A model generated the notes under the pieces. The model was not told where the DNA came from and did no database searches. It saw nothing but the letters and a program-made list of their open reading frames with translations. Position numbers and translations under genes: made by a program. Positions 1 to 9,325 of a stretch of 64,000 nt of DNA are shown here, one piece after another. Each line of letters begins with the position of its first letter. The stretch's first letter is position 1. This DNA is from an uncultured SAR116 cluster alpha proteobacterium (GTDB lineage Bacteria > Pseudomonadota > Alphaproteobacteria > Puniceispirillales > Marisalimonadaceae), in assembly GCA_902537945.1 (NCBI GenBank), contig CACBDG010000001.1, positions 124,001 through 188,000 on the forward strand. Direction: 5' to 3'.

Positions 1-467
1 TATCGGGTAAAATAGAAGATATGTTAAATACTGTTGCTAGACAAATTGGATTTCACCAATTCGAGGTTAAATTTCATGAGGCAAGGATTAAGTCTGAATT
101 AACACCTGATGAAATTAGTGATATTTGGATGGAAACACAGTCCCATGCTGTAGGTCCTCATATCAATCTTGGTGATGATTACAGGTTCTTATGGGGGTAC
201 ATTCCTCACTTTGTCCATACTCCATTTTATGTATATGCTTATGCTTTTGGAGATAGTCTAGTAAACGCACTATGGTATGCTTATCAAGAAAGCGATAAAG
301 ATTTTTTTTCAAAAAACTATATTGAAATGTTATCATCAGGAGGAACTAAAAGTCATAGTGATTTACTAAAACCTTTTAATCTAAGCGCCTACGACAGTAG
401 TTTTTGGGAAAAAGGTATTAAAATGATAACTGGTTTAATGGATGAACTAGAACTATTGGAAAATTAA
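1..467 (+). CDS. pepF: oligoendopeptidase F, C-terminal fragment (cut by left edge)
   Basis: This is the C-terminal part of an M3B-family zinc oligoendopeptidase, a cytosolic enzyme that trims short peptides. The frame is open to base 3 and reads SGKIEDMLNTVARQIGF, so the ATG at 21 is internal rather than a start. The segment HTPFYVYAYAFGDSLVNALW followed by a LLSSGGTKSHSDLLKPF-like block is the typical C-terminal helix bundle of PepF. The catalytic HExxH lies outside the window. An ABC1-kinase-like gene follows after 26 bases on the same strand. The family call is by eye from the conserved tail and is fairly secure. Confidence 0.85.
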   Translation, partial: SGKIEDMLNTVARQIGFHQFEVKFHEARIKSELTPDEISDIWMETQSHAVGPHINLGDDYRFLWGYIPHFVHTPFYVYAYAFGDSLVNALWYAYQESDKDFFSKNYIEMLSSGGTKSHSDLLKPFNLSAYDSSFWEKGIKMITGLMDELELLEN

Positions 468-493
468 TTTAATCTTTAGAGGTTTTAATTTTT

Positions 494-1858
494 ATGAGTA
501 AAGATAGTAATATACAAGATGAGCTAAATTCTTCAATCACTGGAGGAAGGTTCAAACGTTATGCAAAGGTAACCACCACGATGGGAGGACTTGCTGCAAG
601 GCTGGCAGGTGAAAGATATTTAGGAATTAAAATAAATAGAGAACAGCATGCTGCTGATTTAAGAGCTGCCCTTGGAGGTTTAAAGGGCCCACTTATGAAG
701 GTTGCTCAAATTCTCGCTACAATTCCTGATGCTCTTCCTAGAGAGTATGTGAATGAATTGTCTCACCTTCAAGCAGATGCTCCCTCAATGGGTTGGCTTT
801 TTGTAAAAAGAAGAATGAAAGCTGAGTTAGGAGAAAATTGGTTAACTCATTTTAAAGTTTTTGAAAAACAAGCTTCTGCTGCAGCATCTTTAGGTCAAGT
901 TCACTTTGCTGAAGATATCAACGGCAAAGAATTGGCATGTAAACTACAATATCCTGACATGGGTGCTGCAGTTCAAGCCGATCTTAAACAACTTAAATTT
1001 ATTTTTTCATTATATGAGAAATACGATTCAGCAATTTCAACAGAAGCTATTCATGAAGAATTATCAGATAGACTGAAAGAAGAACTTAATTATTCTCATG
1101 AAATTAAAAATTTAAAACTTTATAGACATATGTTGTCTGATCTAACCCAAATTACATTACCTGATCCAATTGATGAATTGTCAACAAATAGACTTTTAAC
1201 AATGACTAGGATTGATGGTTCAAAAATTATGGATTTTATTTCAAAAAACAGTGATATAAAAATTAGAAATAAAGTTGCTTTGAATATGTTTAAAGCTTGG
1301 TACATCCCATTTTATAAATATGGAGTGATTCATGGAGATCCCCATCTTGGAAACTATACAATACGTCCCGATGGAGGAATTAACTTAATGGATTTTGGTT
1401 GCATTAGAATTTTTAGACCTGATTTTGTAACGGGTGTCATTGAACTCTATCAAGCCTTAAGAGATGGTGATGAGGAGCAGGCGGTAAATGCATACAAAAG
1501 TTGGGGTTTTGAAAATCCTTCAAAAGAATTAATTAACGTTTTAAATATCTGGGCAAACTTTATTTATCAACCTTTATTAGAAGATAAGGTAAGATTAATT
1601 AATCCAAGTGAATCTGGTCAATATGGGAGAGAAACTGCTGAGAAAGTTCATGAAGAATTAAAAAAAATTGGAGGTGTTAAACCTCCTAGAGAATTTGTAT
1701 TAATGGATAGAGCAGCCGTAGGATTAGGCTCAGTTTTTATGCATTTAAAAGCAGAAATTAACTGGTACAGAGTTTTTCACGATTTGGTTGGCGACTTTAA
1801 TGAAAATATTTTGTCAAAGAGACAAAATAAAGCAATGAAAGTATCAGGTTTAGTTTAG
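494..1858 (+). CDS. ABC1/AarF/UbiB-family atypical kinase
   Basis: This 454-residue protein belongs to the ABC1 (AarF/UbiB/ADCK) atypical kinase family, whose members support ubiquinone biosynthesis or quinone and lipid homeostasis. The Ala-rich nucleotide loop (SAAASLGQVH, residues 128-137), the invariant Lys (K150 in ACKLQYP), the catalytic loop HGDPHLGN (280-287) and DFG (300-302) are all visible. The usual N-terminal KxGQ signature reads KVAQ (69-72), a departure from the canonical motif. No C-terminal membrane anchor like that of E. coli UbiB is obvious, so it may be an ADCK-like paralogue and I give no symbol. An AGAGG ribosome site precedes the ATG, and pntB is convergent 10 bases downstream. 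Confidence 0.85.
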   Translation: MSKDSNIQDELNSSITGGRFKRYAKVTTTMGGLAARLAGERYLGIKINREQHAADLRAALGGLKGPLMKVAQILATIPDALPREYVNELSHLQADAPSMGWLFVKRRMKAELGENWLTHFKVFEKQASAAASLGQVHFAEDINGKELACKLQYPDMGAAVQADLKQLKFIFSLYEKYDSAISTEAIHEELSDRLKEELNYSHEIKNLKLYRHMLSDLTQITLPDPIDELSTNRLLTMTRIDGSKIMDFISKNSDIKIRNKVALNMFKAWYIPFYKYGVIHGDPHLGNYTIRPDGGINLMDFGCIRIFRPDFVTGVIELYQALRDGDEEQAVNAYKSWGFENPSKELINVLNIWANFIYQPLLEDKVRLINPSESGQYGRETAEKVHEELKKIGGVKPPREFVLMDRAAVGLGSVFMHLKAEINWYRVFHDLVGDFNENILSKRQNKAMKVSGLV

Positions 1859-1868
1859 ATAAAAATAA

Positions 1869-3266
1869 TTAATTTATGCTTTTCAAAATGGTATCCAAAG
1901 ATTTTTTTGCATCACCATATACCATTCTTGAATTTTCTTTAAAGAATAACGGATTTTCAATTCCTGAATAGCCTTTTCCTTGTCCCCTTTTTGAAATAAA
2001 AACTTGTTTAGCTTTCCAAACTTCTAAAACAGGCATTCCTGCAATAGGACTGTTAGGATCTTCTTGAGCTGCAGGATTAACAATATCATTAGCCCCTAGA
2101 ATCATGACTACATCAGTATCAGGAAAATCTTCGTTAATTTCTTCCATCTCCAAAACAATATCGTATGGTACTTTAGCTTCCGCTAGTAAAACATTCATGT
2201 GACCTGGAAGTCTTCCCGCAACAGGATGAATTCCAAATCTCACCTCTTTATTTTTTGCTCTTAATCTAGAAGTTAACTCGGACACTGTACTTTGGGCTTG
2301 AGCTACTGCCATGCCATAACCAGGCACGATTATGATTTTGTTTGCATCATTTAATGCTGCCGCAACTGAATCTATATCTATTGGTTTCATTTCACCTTCT
2401 ATGTCCATTGTAGGACCTGTCACATCACCCCATCCACCTAAAATAACTGAAAGAAATTTTCGGTTCATCGCTTTACACATTATGTACGATAGAATAGCAC
2501 CAGAAGACCCAACTAAGGCACCAGTTACAATTAACAGATCATTCCCAAGCATAAAACCTGTTGCAGCTGCAGCCCATCCTGAATATGAGTTAAGCATAGA
2601 AACTACAACTGGCATATCTGCACCACCAATTGCTAACACAAGGTGAGCTCCAATAATGAAGGCAATTATAGTCATTATTATTAGTGACCAAATGCTTTCA
2701 TCATTAATTGTCTCGCTATTAAGGAACATATAACCAAGCACTAAGCATGCTAGCAACATGATCAAATTTAGAGTATGTCTGGCAGGCAAGATTAGAGCTT
2801 TTCCAGTAATAATTTCTGATAACTTACCAAATGCAATGATTGATCCTGTAAAAGTAATTGCACCAATAAAAACTCCAATAAAGACTTCCACATTGTGAAT
2901 CATGAGTTCAGATGAATTCATATCAGAATGTGGAAGTATAGCAGAATTTATTCCAATAAAAACAGCGGCCAATCCAACAAAAGAGTGAAGAGCAGCTACT
3001 AGTTGTGGCATTCCCGTCATTTGTACTTTTTGAGCTACTATTGCACCTATAATAGCCCCAATAACTATAGCTCCAATTAATAAATTGAGCCATTCAGATT
3101 TAAAAACTTCTTTTCCAAATATAGTTGCAAAAATCGCTATTGCCATGCCTACTATACCATACCATACAGCTCTTTTTGCTTTTTCTTGGTTACTTAAGCC
3201 TCCTAATGCAAGAATAAAAAGCACACTAGATGTTATGTATGAAGCAGTTAAAATACCTTCTGTCAT
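1869..3266 (-). CDS. pntB: NAD(P) transhydrogenase subunit beta
   Basis: This 465-residue subunit contributes the dII membrane domain and the C-terminal dIII NADP(H)-binding domain of the proton-translocating transhydrogenase, which makes NADPH from NADH using proton-motive force. Roughly the first 270 residues are a chain of hydrophobic helices. The soluble tail carries the dIII nucleotide motif [10 protein letters not shown] and the [19 protein letters not shown] block. Length matches the E. coli protein. It lies 15 bases downstream of pntA with a good ribosome site (AAGGATT before ATG), so the two are surely co-transcribed. Confidence 0.96.
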   Translation of the reverse strand: MTEGILTASYITSSVLFILALGGLSNQEKAKRAVWYGIVGMAIAIFATIFGKEVFKSEWLNLLIGAIVIGAIIGAIVAQKVQMTGMPQLVAALHSFVGLAAVFIGINSAILPHSDMNSSELMIHNVEVFIGVFIGAITFTGSIIAFGKLSEIITGKALILPARHTLNLIMLLACLVLGYMFLNSETINDESIWSLIIMTIIAFIIGAHLVLAIGGADMPVVVSMLNSYSGWAAAATGFMLGNDLLIVTGALVGSSGAILSYIMCKAMNRKFLSVILGGWGDVTGPTMDIEGEMKPIDIDSVAAALNDANKIIIVPGYGMAVAQAQSTVSELTSRLRAKNKEVRFGIHPVAGRLPGHMNVLLAEAKVPYDIVLEMEEINEDFPDTDVVMILGANDIVNPAAQEDPNSPIAGMPVLEVWKAKQVFISKRGQGKGYSGIENPLFFKENSRMVYGDAKKSLDTILKSIN

Positions 3267-3281
3267 TTCTTAATCCTTTAT

Positions 3282-4844
3282 TTAACTTCTTTGAAACATT
3301 GATAACATTCTTTTTGTAACCATAAATCCTCCAACAATATTTATAGTAGCTATAAAAACAGAAACTAATGCTAGAAGACTAACAATATCATTTTCAAATC
3401 TCATTTGTAATAAAGCGCCAATTATGACAATGCTTGAGATAGCGTTTGTTATAGCCATCAAAGGAGTATGTAGAGAATGTGATACATTCCATATTACTTG
3501 ATAACCTACAAAGCATGACAGAATAAAAACTATGAAATGTTGCATAAACTCTGATGGTGCAAAAAAACCAATAAACCAAGTTAAACAAGCACCAATTGTC
3601 AAAAGAATGATTTGTAATTTTCCGGACTTTTTTTCAGCATTTATTTGTTCTAGGACTATTTCTTCAGGGGTTTTTTCTTTAGTGTTTTTAGTTTCATGTT
3701 TTGCAATAGCTACAATTTTTGGTTTTGGGGGAGGAAAAGTTATTTTACCTTCGTGGAGAACTGTAGCTCCTCTTATTACGTCATCTTCCATATTAGTAAA
3801 TGGTTTTCCATCTTTTTTAGGAGTCAACTCATCAATCATATGACGAATATTTGTAGAATATAAACTAGAAGACTGTGTAGCCATTCTACTTGGCAAATCT
3901 GTATAACCAATAACCTTTACTTTGTTTTTTGTTTCTATAATTTTATTAGGAACTGTAACCTCGCAATTTCCTCCTTGCTCAGCGGCTAAATCTACTATAA
4001 CTGAACCAGGTTTCATTAAGCTAACCATTTCCTTTGGCCATAATTTAGGTGCAGGCATCCCAGGAATAAGAGCGGTAGTAATTACAATATCAATCTCAGG
4101 AGCTTGTTTTTTAAATAATTCCATTTCTTTTTTTATAAATTCTTTTGAAGCGGGTTTGGCATAACCTCCTTCGCCAGTACCATCAGTTTTAAAATCTAAC
4201 ATTAAAAATTCTGCGCCCATTGATTCAATCTGTTCAGCAACTTCTGGCCTTACATCAAAAGCTCTAACGATAGCACCCATTGATTGTGCTGTGCCAATAG
4301 CTGCAAGTCCTGCAACACCCGCTCCTATTATAAGAATTTTTGCAGGAGGAACTTTTCCAGCTGCTGTAATTTGGCCAGTAAAAAATCTTCCAAATTGATT
4401 CCCAGCTTCAATTATTGCTCTATAACCAGCAATATTAGCCATAGAAGATAAAGCATCCATTTTCTGAGCTCTGCTAATTCTTGGTATCATGTCCATGGCT
4501 TGGACAGTAACTTTTTTCTTTTTTAAAGCATTTAGCAGAGGCTTATTTTGATTAGGCCAAATAAAACTAATAATATGTTGTTTTGATGTTATTTTTGATA
4601 ACTCTGATTTTTCTGGGCCTCTTACTTTCAGAATTATATCAGATTGTTTCCACAATTCATTTGCATCTTTAACAATTTTAACTCCAACATTTTTAAAATC
4701 TTTGTCAGAAAAATTAGAATTAGCCCCAGCTCCTTTTTCCAAAATACATTGATAGCCTAATTTTTGAAGTTGTTTGGCGCTTTCAGGTGTCATAGCAACT
4801 CGATTTTCACCTTTAAAAATTTCTTTAGGGCTTCCAATAATCAT
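3282..4844 (-). CDS. pntA: NAD(P) transhydrogenase subunit alpha (single chain)
   Basis: This is the alpha subunit: dI (the NAD(H)-binding, alanine-dehydrogenase-like domain, about residues 1-375) fused to the first membrane helices (about 410-520). The dinucleotide motif GAGVAG is at 174-179, and the RISRAQKMD loop follows PR at 121-122. At 520 residues it resembles the fused E. coli form. Many alphaproteobacteria, such as Rhodospirillum rubrum, split this part into PntAA and PntAB, so the fused arrangement is worth noting. pntB follows on the same strand. A GGAG site stands before the ATG. Confidence 0.96.
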   Translation of the reverse strand: MIIGSPKEIFKGENRVAMTPESAKQLQKLGYQCILEKGAGANSNFSDKDFKNVGVKIVKDANELWKQSDIILKVRGPEKSELSKITSKQHIISFIWPNQNKPLLNALKKKKVTVQAMDMIPRISRAQKMDALSSMANIAGYRAIIEAGNQFGRFFTGQITAAGKVPPAKILIIGAGVAGLAAIGTAQSMGAIVRAFDVRPEVAEQIESMGAEFLMLDFKTDGTGEGGYAKPASKEFIKKEMELFKKQAPEIDIVITTALIPGMPAPKLWPKEMVSLMKPGSVIVDLAAEQGGNCEVTVPNKIIETKNKVKVIGYTDLPSRMATQSSSLYSTNIRHMIDELTPKKDGKPFTNMEDDVIRGATVLHEGKITFPPPKPKIVAIAKHETKNTKEKTPEEIVLEQINAEKKSGKLQIILLTIGACLTWFIGFFAPSEFMQHFIVFILSCFVGYQVIWNVSHSLHTPLMAITNAISSIVIIGALLQMRFENDIVSLLALVSVFIATINIVGGFMVTKRMLSMFQRS

Positions 4845-4904
4845 CTAATTTACTCCAAAAATATTGATTATTTGATAATATCAAATTAAATTCATATTAA
4901 TTTT

Positions 4905-4937
4905 ATAAAAAAAAACCGCAATTAGAAAAATGCGGTT
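4905..4937 (-). terminator. Rho-independent terminator of rpsU
   Basis: Read on the minus strand, a 7-bp stem AACCGCA/TGCGGTT (4931-4937 with 4914-4920) is followed by a run of T (4905-4913). It begins about 25 bases past the rpsU stop, in the right orientation. Confidence 0.85.
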
Positions 4938-4961
4938 AATACTGTTGGTTAAAAAGTTATT

Positions 4962-5165
4962 TTAATAACCTTCTCTTTCTAACCTTTTTCTCATAAGTTT
5001 TCTAACTCTTCTTGTGCTTTCAGCCATTTCTCTAGCTCTTCTTTCAGAAGGTTTTTCATATGCTCTTCTATTTTTCATTTCCCTAAACATACCTTCTCTT
5101 TGCATTTTCTTTTTTAATACTCTAAGAGCTTGATCGACATTATTGTCACGTACGGACACATACAT
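4962..5165 (-). CDS. rpsU: 30S ribosomal protein S21
   Basis: This is a 67-residue basic small-subunit protein that binds near the 3' end of 16S rRNA and helps initiation. The sequence [21 protein letters not shown] and the Arg/Lys-rich tail are diagnostic of S21. It is transcribed away from a COQ9-family gene, an arrangement so conserved in alphaproteobacteria that the COQ9 family model was once named for it (rpsU-divergently transcribed). A strong terminator follows the gene. Confidence 0.96.
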   Translation of the reverse strand: MYVSVRDNNVDQALRVLKKKMQREGMFREMKNRRAYEKPSERRAREMAESTRRVRKLMRKRLEREGY

Positions 5166-5316
5166 ATTTCATAACCTACTAATTTAAATATAAGGAATGT
5201 CAATTAACATAATTTTTAAGGTTAATGCAAGTTATTTAATGTTTTTATTTATATTATGTTGAATTTATACATATAATAAATTAGTTATTAATCAAATATA
5301 TTTGCTGATAATAATT

Positions 5317-6045
5317 ATGAAAAATGAAAAATTAAACAAAAAAGAGATCAGATTTGATCTAATAAGAGCGATGTTACCGCATGTACCGTTTGATGGCTGG
5401 TCTTGGGAAGCGATGGAACAAGGTGCGGTAGATATAGGTTTTGAAAAGAAAAAAACATCATCTTTAAGAATAAAAATTTTCAAGGATTTATTTAAAAAAG
5501 GTTCGATTGATTTTATTGATGTTTTTTCAGAAATGATCGACTTGGAAGTCAAAGAAAACTTTGTTTTGATTGACCCTAAGCCAGAGAGAATACCAGAAAA
5601 AATCAAAAAAATTATTATGCTGAGATTAAATTTGTGTCAAAATTATAAAGAAGCAATAAGATCTTCAATTTCTTTAACCGCATTACCTATAAATGCAAAA
5701 ACATCTATAAATATTCTATATAGAACTTGTAATAGCATTTGGAGAATAGCTGGTGACAAATCTACAGATTTTTCTTTTTATACAAGAAGAATATCTTTAG
5801 CTACGGTCTATACATCTACATTATTTTTTTGGTTAAACGATAAATCTAACGATAATATTGAAACAGAGTATTTCTTGGATAGAAGATTAAGAGATATTAG
5901 TAAGATTGCAACTTTAAAAAAACCATTTTCTGAAGTGATAAAGTTTACAAATAATTTTGATAGTATAAAGAAAACTATAAATACCAAATTTATTTTTAGC
6001 TTTCTGAAAAAAGTAAATAATATTAAAAATTCAAGTATTAGTTAA
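5317..6045 (+). CDS. COQ9-family protein (ubiquinone biosynthesis)
   Basis: This is a COQ9-family protein of about 242 residues. COQ9 proteins are lipid-binding helper proteins; the eukaryotic homologue presents ubiquinone intermediates to COQ7. The hallmark is the N-terminal segment MLPHVPFDGWSWEAMEQG, followed by helical repeats. I place the start at the ATG at 5317; an upstream in-frame TTG (5302) has no better ribosome site. Its position divergent from rpsU across about 150 bases supports the assignment. The C-terminal third is Lys/Asn-rich, as is common in AT-rich genomes. Confidence 0.85.
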   Translation: MKNEKLNKKEIRFDLIRAMLPHVPFDGWSWEAMEQGAVDIGFEKKKTSSLRIKIFKDLFKKGSIDFIDVFSEMIDLEVKENFVLIDPKPERIPEKIKKIIMLRLNLCQNYKEAIRSSISLTALPINAKTSINILYRTCNSIWRIAGDKSTDFSFYTRRISLATVYTSTLFFWLNDKSNDNIETEYFLDRRLRDISKIATLKKPFSEVIKFTNNFDSIKKTINTKFIFSFLKKVNNIKNSSIS

Positions 6046-6068
6046 TTTAACTAAAGAGTTTTAATAAA

Positions 6069-6986
6069 ATGCCTATTAAAATACATGATAACTTGCCTGC
6101 CAGAAAACTTCTTCAAAACGAAATTGTGGATATAATTGATAGCAGCACAGCAGAAAAACAAGATATTAGACCTTTAAAATTTGTATTGTTAAATTTAATG
6201 CCAAAAAAACTTGAAACTGAGGTGCAATTTGCAAGGTTGCTAAGCGCATCTCCCCTTCAAATAGAACTTACTTTAATGACTACAGAAACCTATTCTCCCA
6301 AAAATACACAAAAAGAGCACCTAATTGAGTTTTATAAAACTTTAGATGATATTAAAAGTAATTTTTACGATGTTCTTATAATCACTGGTGCTCCTGTTGA
6401 AACTGTACCTTTCAATGAAGTAAAATACTGGAGTGAATTAAAAGAAATTATTTTATGGTCTTCAAGAAATGTTTTTAGAAAAATTGGTATTTGTTGGGGA
6501 GCTCAAGCTATTTTGAAAGTTATTCACGACGTTGAAAAACATTTAATGAAGAAAAAATTATTTGGTGTTTATGATCATAACTTAAATCAAGAAAAACGAT
6601 ATAGGTTAATGCAAGGTTTTATTGATCGATTTCCAATGCCAGTTTCACGTTATACAGAAAATAAAAAGAATGAAATTAAAAAAGCTGGTCTTGAGATTAT
6701 AGCCTTTTCTTCAAGTTCAGGAGTTGGAATGGTAAGATGTCCTAAAACAAAAGATTTATTTATATTAAATCACTTAGAGTATGATGCGATAACTCTTAAG
6801 GATGAATTTTTAAGAGATAAGTCACAAAATACTTATATAGACATTCCAGCTAATTATTTTCCAAATGATGATATTAATCTCGAACCAATAAACAGATGGA
6901 GACCTTACGCATTCTTATTGTTTACCAATTTTATAAACGAAGTTTATCAGGATGTTCCATTCAATTTTACAAAGAAAAAAAATTAG
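6069..6986 (+). CDS. metA: homoserine O-acyltransferase, MetA family (probably acetyl-CoA type)
   Basis: This 305-residue enzyme activates homoserine for methionine synthesis. It has a class I glutamine-amidotransferase-like fold with the nucleophile Cys142 in ICWGAQA and a conserved LNHLEYD His block. Residue 111 is Glu (TGAPVE). In characterised MetA proteins, Glu at this position goes with acetyl-CoA use, whereas the E. coli succinyl-CoA enzyme has Gly. I therefore infer homoserine O-acetyltransferase activity despite the usual succinyltransferase label. Only 23 bases separate it from the COQ9 gene, leaving no room for a SAM riboswitch. It overlaps the convergent purK by 4 bases. Confidence 0.92.
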   Translation: MPIKIHDNLPARKLLQNEIVDIIDSSTAEKQDIRPLKFVLLNLMPKKLETEVQFARLLSASPLQIELTLMTTETYSPKNTQKEHLIEFYKTLDDIKSNFYDVLIITGAPVETVPFNEVKYWSELKEIILWSSRNVFRKIGICWGAQAILKVIHDVEKHLMKKKLFGVYDHNLNQEKRYRLMQGFIDRFPMPVSRYTENKKNEIKKAGLEIIAFSSSSGVGMVRCPKTKDLFILNHLEYDAITLKDEFLRDKSQNTYIDIPANYFPNDDINLEPINRWRPYAFLLFTNFINEVYQDVPFNFTKKKN

Positions 6987-8068
6987 GAAATATTTCTATT
7001 ATAATGTCCCATTTTTCTGCCAGCTTTTATGTTTTTTTTGCCATAAATATGTAATATATAATTTTGATCTTTATAGAGATTATCATTGTTTACATCTTGG
7101 CCAATTAAATTAGTCATTTCCCATTTGCCATTACATTTAACGTCATTAACGGGTAATCCACATATTGTTCTAACTAAAATATCGAATTGGCTATTATTAC
7201 AACCATTAAGTGTCCAATGAAAAGAATTGTGTGGTCTTGGAGCAATTTCATTAAACACAATACTTCCATCAAATAATTCGAATAATTCGATAGCTAAAAC
7301 ACCATAAAGATTTAGATTTTTAGCTAATTTTTTTGCTTTTGTTTTCAAATCAATTTCAATATTCGAATCTAAATAAGCTGGTGCAGTTGTTTTTTTTAAT
7401 ATACCATTTTTATGATAATTCTCTGAAATGGGGAAAAATCCTTCAGAGCCATCAAGACTTTTGAAATACATTAATGAAATTTCTCTCTTAAACTCTATTT
7501 TTTCTTCCAAAACACATTCTACAGATCCTAAATTTTCCCAAACTTCAAAGAAATTTGAGTTTTTATTAATTGTTAATTGACCTTTTCCATCATAACCTAA
7601 AGAGTTGGTTTTGAGTATTCCTTCTGTATTGATTTTCTTAATTGATGATATTAAGTCATCTGTGTTTTTTATTAAAAACCATTTTGGAGTGTTAAAGCCA
7701 GACTTAATTGCCATTTCTTTTTCTTTAGAACGTATTTGTGCACATCTAAAGACTAAACTGCTAGGCACCACATTTGTTTTAGTAGATAATAATTCAAGTG
7801 ATTTAGATGGAATGTTTTCAAATTCAGAGGTTGCACAAAATACTTCATTAGAAAATTCAACTAATTTAGCATGATCATCCCATTGTCCATTTGTTATTTT
7901 GTCAACTACAGCTTCTGCTGGATTATCACCTTTGGGACAAAATAGATGTGTTTTATAACCAGCTTTAGATGCTGATAAAGCTATCATTTTGCCAAGTTGA
8001 CCTCCTCCAATAATACCTATTACATTTTCATCATCAGGTAATATAGGATAATTATATAGTTTTATCAT
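6983..8068 (-). CDS. purK: N5-carboxyaminoimidazole ribonucleotide synthase
   Basis: This 361-residue ATP-grasp enzyme carboxylates AIR to N5-CAIR in purine synthesis. It shows the N-terminal IGIIGGGQLGKMIALSA motif (about residues 17-33), the ATP-grasp segment KTNSLGYDGKGQ and the FNEIAPRPHNSFHWT block near residue 270. The gene overlaps purE by 17 bases, consistent with translational coupling of the two enzymes acting in sequence. Confidence 0.95.
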   Translation of the reverse strand: MIKLYNYPILPDDENVIGIIGGGQLGKMIALSASKAGYKTHLFCPKGDNPAEAVVDKITNGQWDDHAKLVEFSNEVFCATSEFENIPSKSLELLSTKTNVVPSSLVFRCAQIRSKEKEMAIKSGFNTPKWFLIKNTDDLISSIKKINTEGILKTNSLGYDGKGQLTINKNSNFFEVWENLGSVECVLEEKIEFKREISLMYFKSLDGSEGFFPISENYHKNGILKKTTAPAYLDSNIEIDLKTKAKKLAKNLNLYGVLAIELFELFDGSIVFNEIAPRPHNSFHWTLNGCNNSQFDILVRTICGLPVNDVKCNGKWEMTNLIGQDVNNDNLYKDQNYILHIYGKKNIKAGRKMGHYNRNIS

Positions 8069-8567
8069 TTTTTATATGTGGTGTAAGTGGAACTTCATCT
8101 GTCTGGGACGAAAGCCAATTTTTTAGTTTTGACTTTATTTCATCGTCAGACAAACTTAAAATTTTAGTCGCATAAACGGCTGCATTAATAGCACCAGCTT
8201 TTCCAATTGACATGGTTGCTACTGGGACTCCACCAGGCATTTGGACTATTGACAAAAGACTATCAAGGCCATTTAATGCAGAACTTTGGATAGGAACGCC
8301 TATAACTGGTAAATTAGTATGGGAAGCAACCATACCAGGTAGATGAGCAGCACCCCCAGCTCCTGCAATTATAACCTGAATTGAATTTTCTTGTGCCTTT
8401 TTCGCAAAATCAATCATCCTATCAGGAGTTCTGTGTGCAGATATAATTTTAGTAATAAAAGTAATGTTAAGTTTATTAAGAATTTCCTCTGATAACTTCA
8501 TAGTTTCCCAGTCACTTTGACTCCCCATTATAATAGCAACTGATGGTTTTATTTTCTGATCATCCAT
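8052..8567 (-). CDS. purE: N5-CAIR mutase (class I PurE)
   Basis: This 171-residue enzyme moves the carboxyl group of N5-CAIR to give CAIR. The class I signature runs through IMGSQSDWETM, the catalytic-loop SAHRTPDRM and GAGGAAHLPGM. It is the first gene of the purEK operon and its tail overlaps purK. Confidence 0.96.
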   Translation of the reverse strand: MDDQKIKPSVAIIMGSQSDWETMKLSEEILNKLNITFITKIISAHRTPDRMIDFAKKAQENSIQVIIAGAGGAAHLPGMVASHTNLPVIGVPIQSSALNGLDSLLSIVQMPGGVPVATMSIGKAGAINAAVYATKILSLSDDEIKSKLKNWLSSQTDEVPLTPHIKNDKTI

Positions 8568-8614
8568 GTTTTTTCTCTAATAATAGTGAAAAATTTTATA
8601 ATTTTTACACAAAC

Positions 8615-9175
8615 TTAATCGTTAGTGGATAAGCCTTCATCATTATGTGCATCTATTGAGCCTCCAGCTTTTATAATAGCTTTTTCTAAATCCTCTTGGG
8701 TACACAAACTTAATAAAACAGGGTGTTTAGCAGTGATATTAGAAATGTTCCAATGACTTCTTGTTCTAATTTTTTCAATTGTATCTTTTGTAGTGCCAAT
8801 TAATTTTGAAATTTGGTTATTTTTAACCTCTGGATGATTTTTGACAATCCAAGCAATTGCATTAGGTTTGTCACCTCTTCTTGCCAATGGTATATATTTA
8901 GGCCCACTATTTTTATTTTTAGTCTCAGGTAAAGAAGAATTAGATTTTGTAAGAAACAAAGATGGATCGTTACAACATTTGTTAATTTCTTCTTGTGTGA
9001 GTTGACCATTTAGTATCGGATCAAAACCAAGAATACCATTACCAACATCACCATCTGCAATTGCTTGAACTTCTAAAACATGGAGACTGCAAAACTCAGC
9101 AATTTGTTCAAAAGTTAATGTGGTATTATCTATTAACCAAACAGCTGTAGCTTTTGGCATAAGTAATAGTGTCAT
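8615..9175 (-). CDS. trcR: TrcR-like cell-cycle transcriptional regulator (DUF1013)
   Basis: This 186-residue protein matches the alphaproteobacterial DUF1013 family, named TrcR in Caulobacter and described as RNA-polymerase-associated. The N-terminal block MPKATAVWLIDNTTLTFEQI and the ADGDVGNGILGFDPI stretch are strongly conserved in that family. A second HTH-like segment (NNQISKLIGTTKDTIEKIRT) follows. It sits alone between purE (47 bases away) and ygfZ. The family call is firm; the function is carried over from family knowledge. Confidence 0.85.
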   Translation of the reverse strand: MTLLLMPKATAVWLIDNTTLTFEQIAEFCSLHVLEVQAIADGDVGNGILGFDPILNGQLTQEEINKCCNDPSLFLTKSNSSLPETKNKNSGPKYIPLARRGDKPNAIAWIVKNHPEVKNNQISKLIGTTKDTIEKIRTRSHWNISNITAKHPVLLSLCTQEDLEKAIIKAGGSIDAHNDEGLSTND

Positions 9176-9325
9176 ATTTAAACTCCAATTAGTCTTATTT
9201 CAATAAAAAATACAAACAAGAATATAATTTTTAATAACACAAATAGAAATTTGTATCAGGTTAATAATAATGCAGACTATTTTTAATAATTAAGTTTAAA
9301 CATGACATTTGTCAATCTCAGAAGT

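Noticed and set aside
2332-2646. Open frame antisense to pntB as an extra gene
   Set aside because: It lies wholly inside conserved pntB coding sequence on the other strand, with no family signature of its own.
6046-6068. SAM-type riboswitch before metA
   Set aside because: Only 23 bases lie between the COQ9 gene and metA, too few for a known SAM riboswitch.
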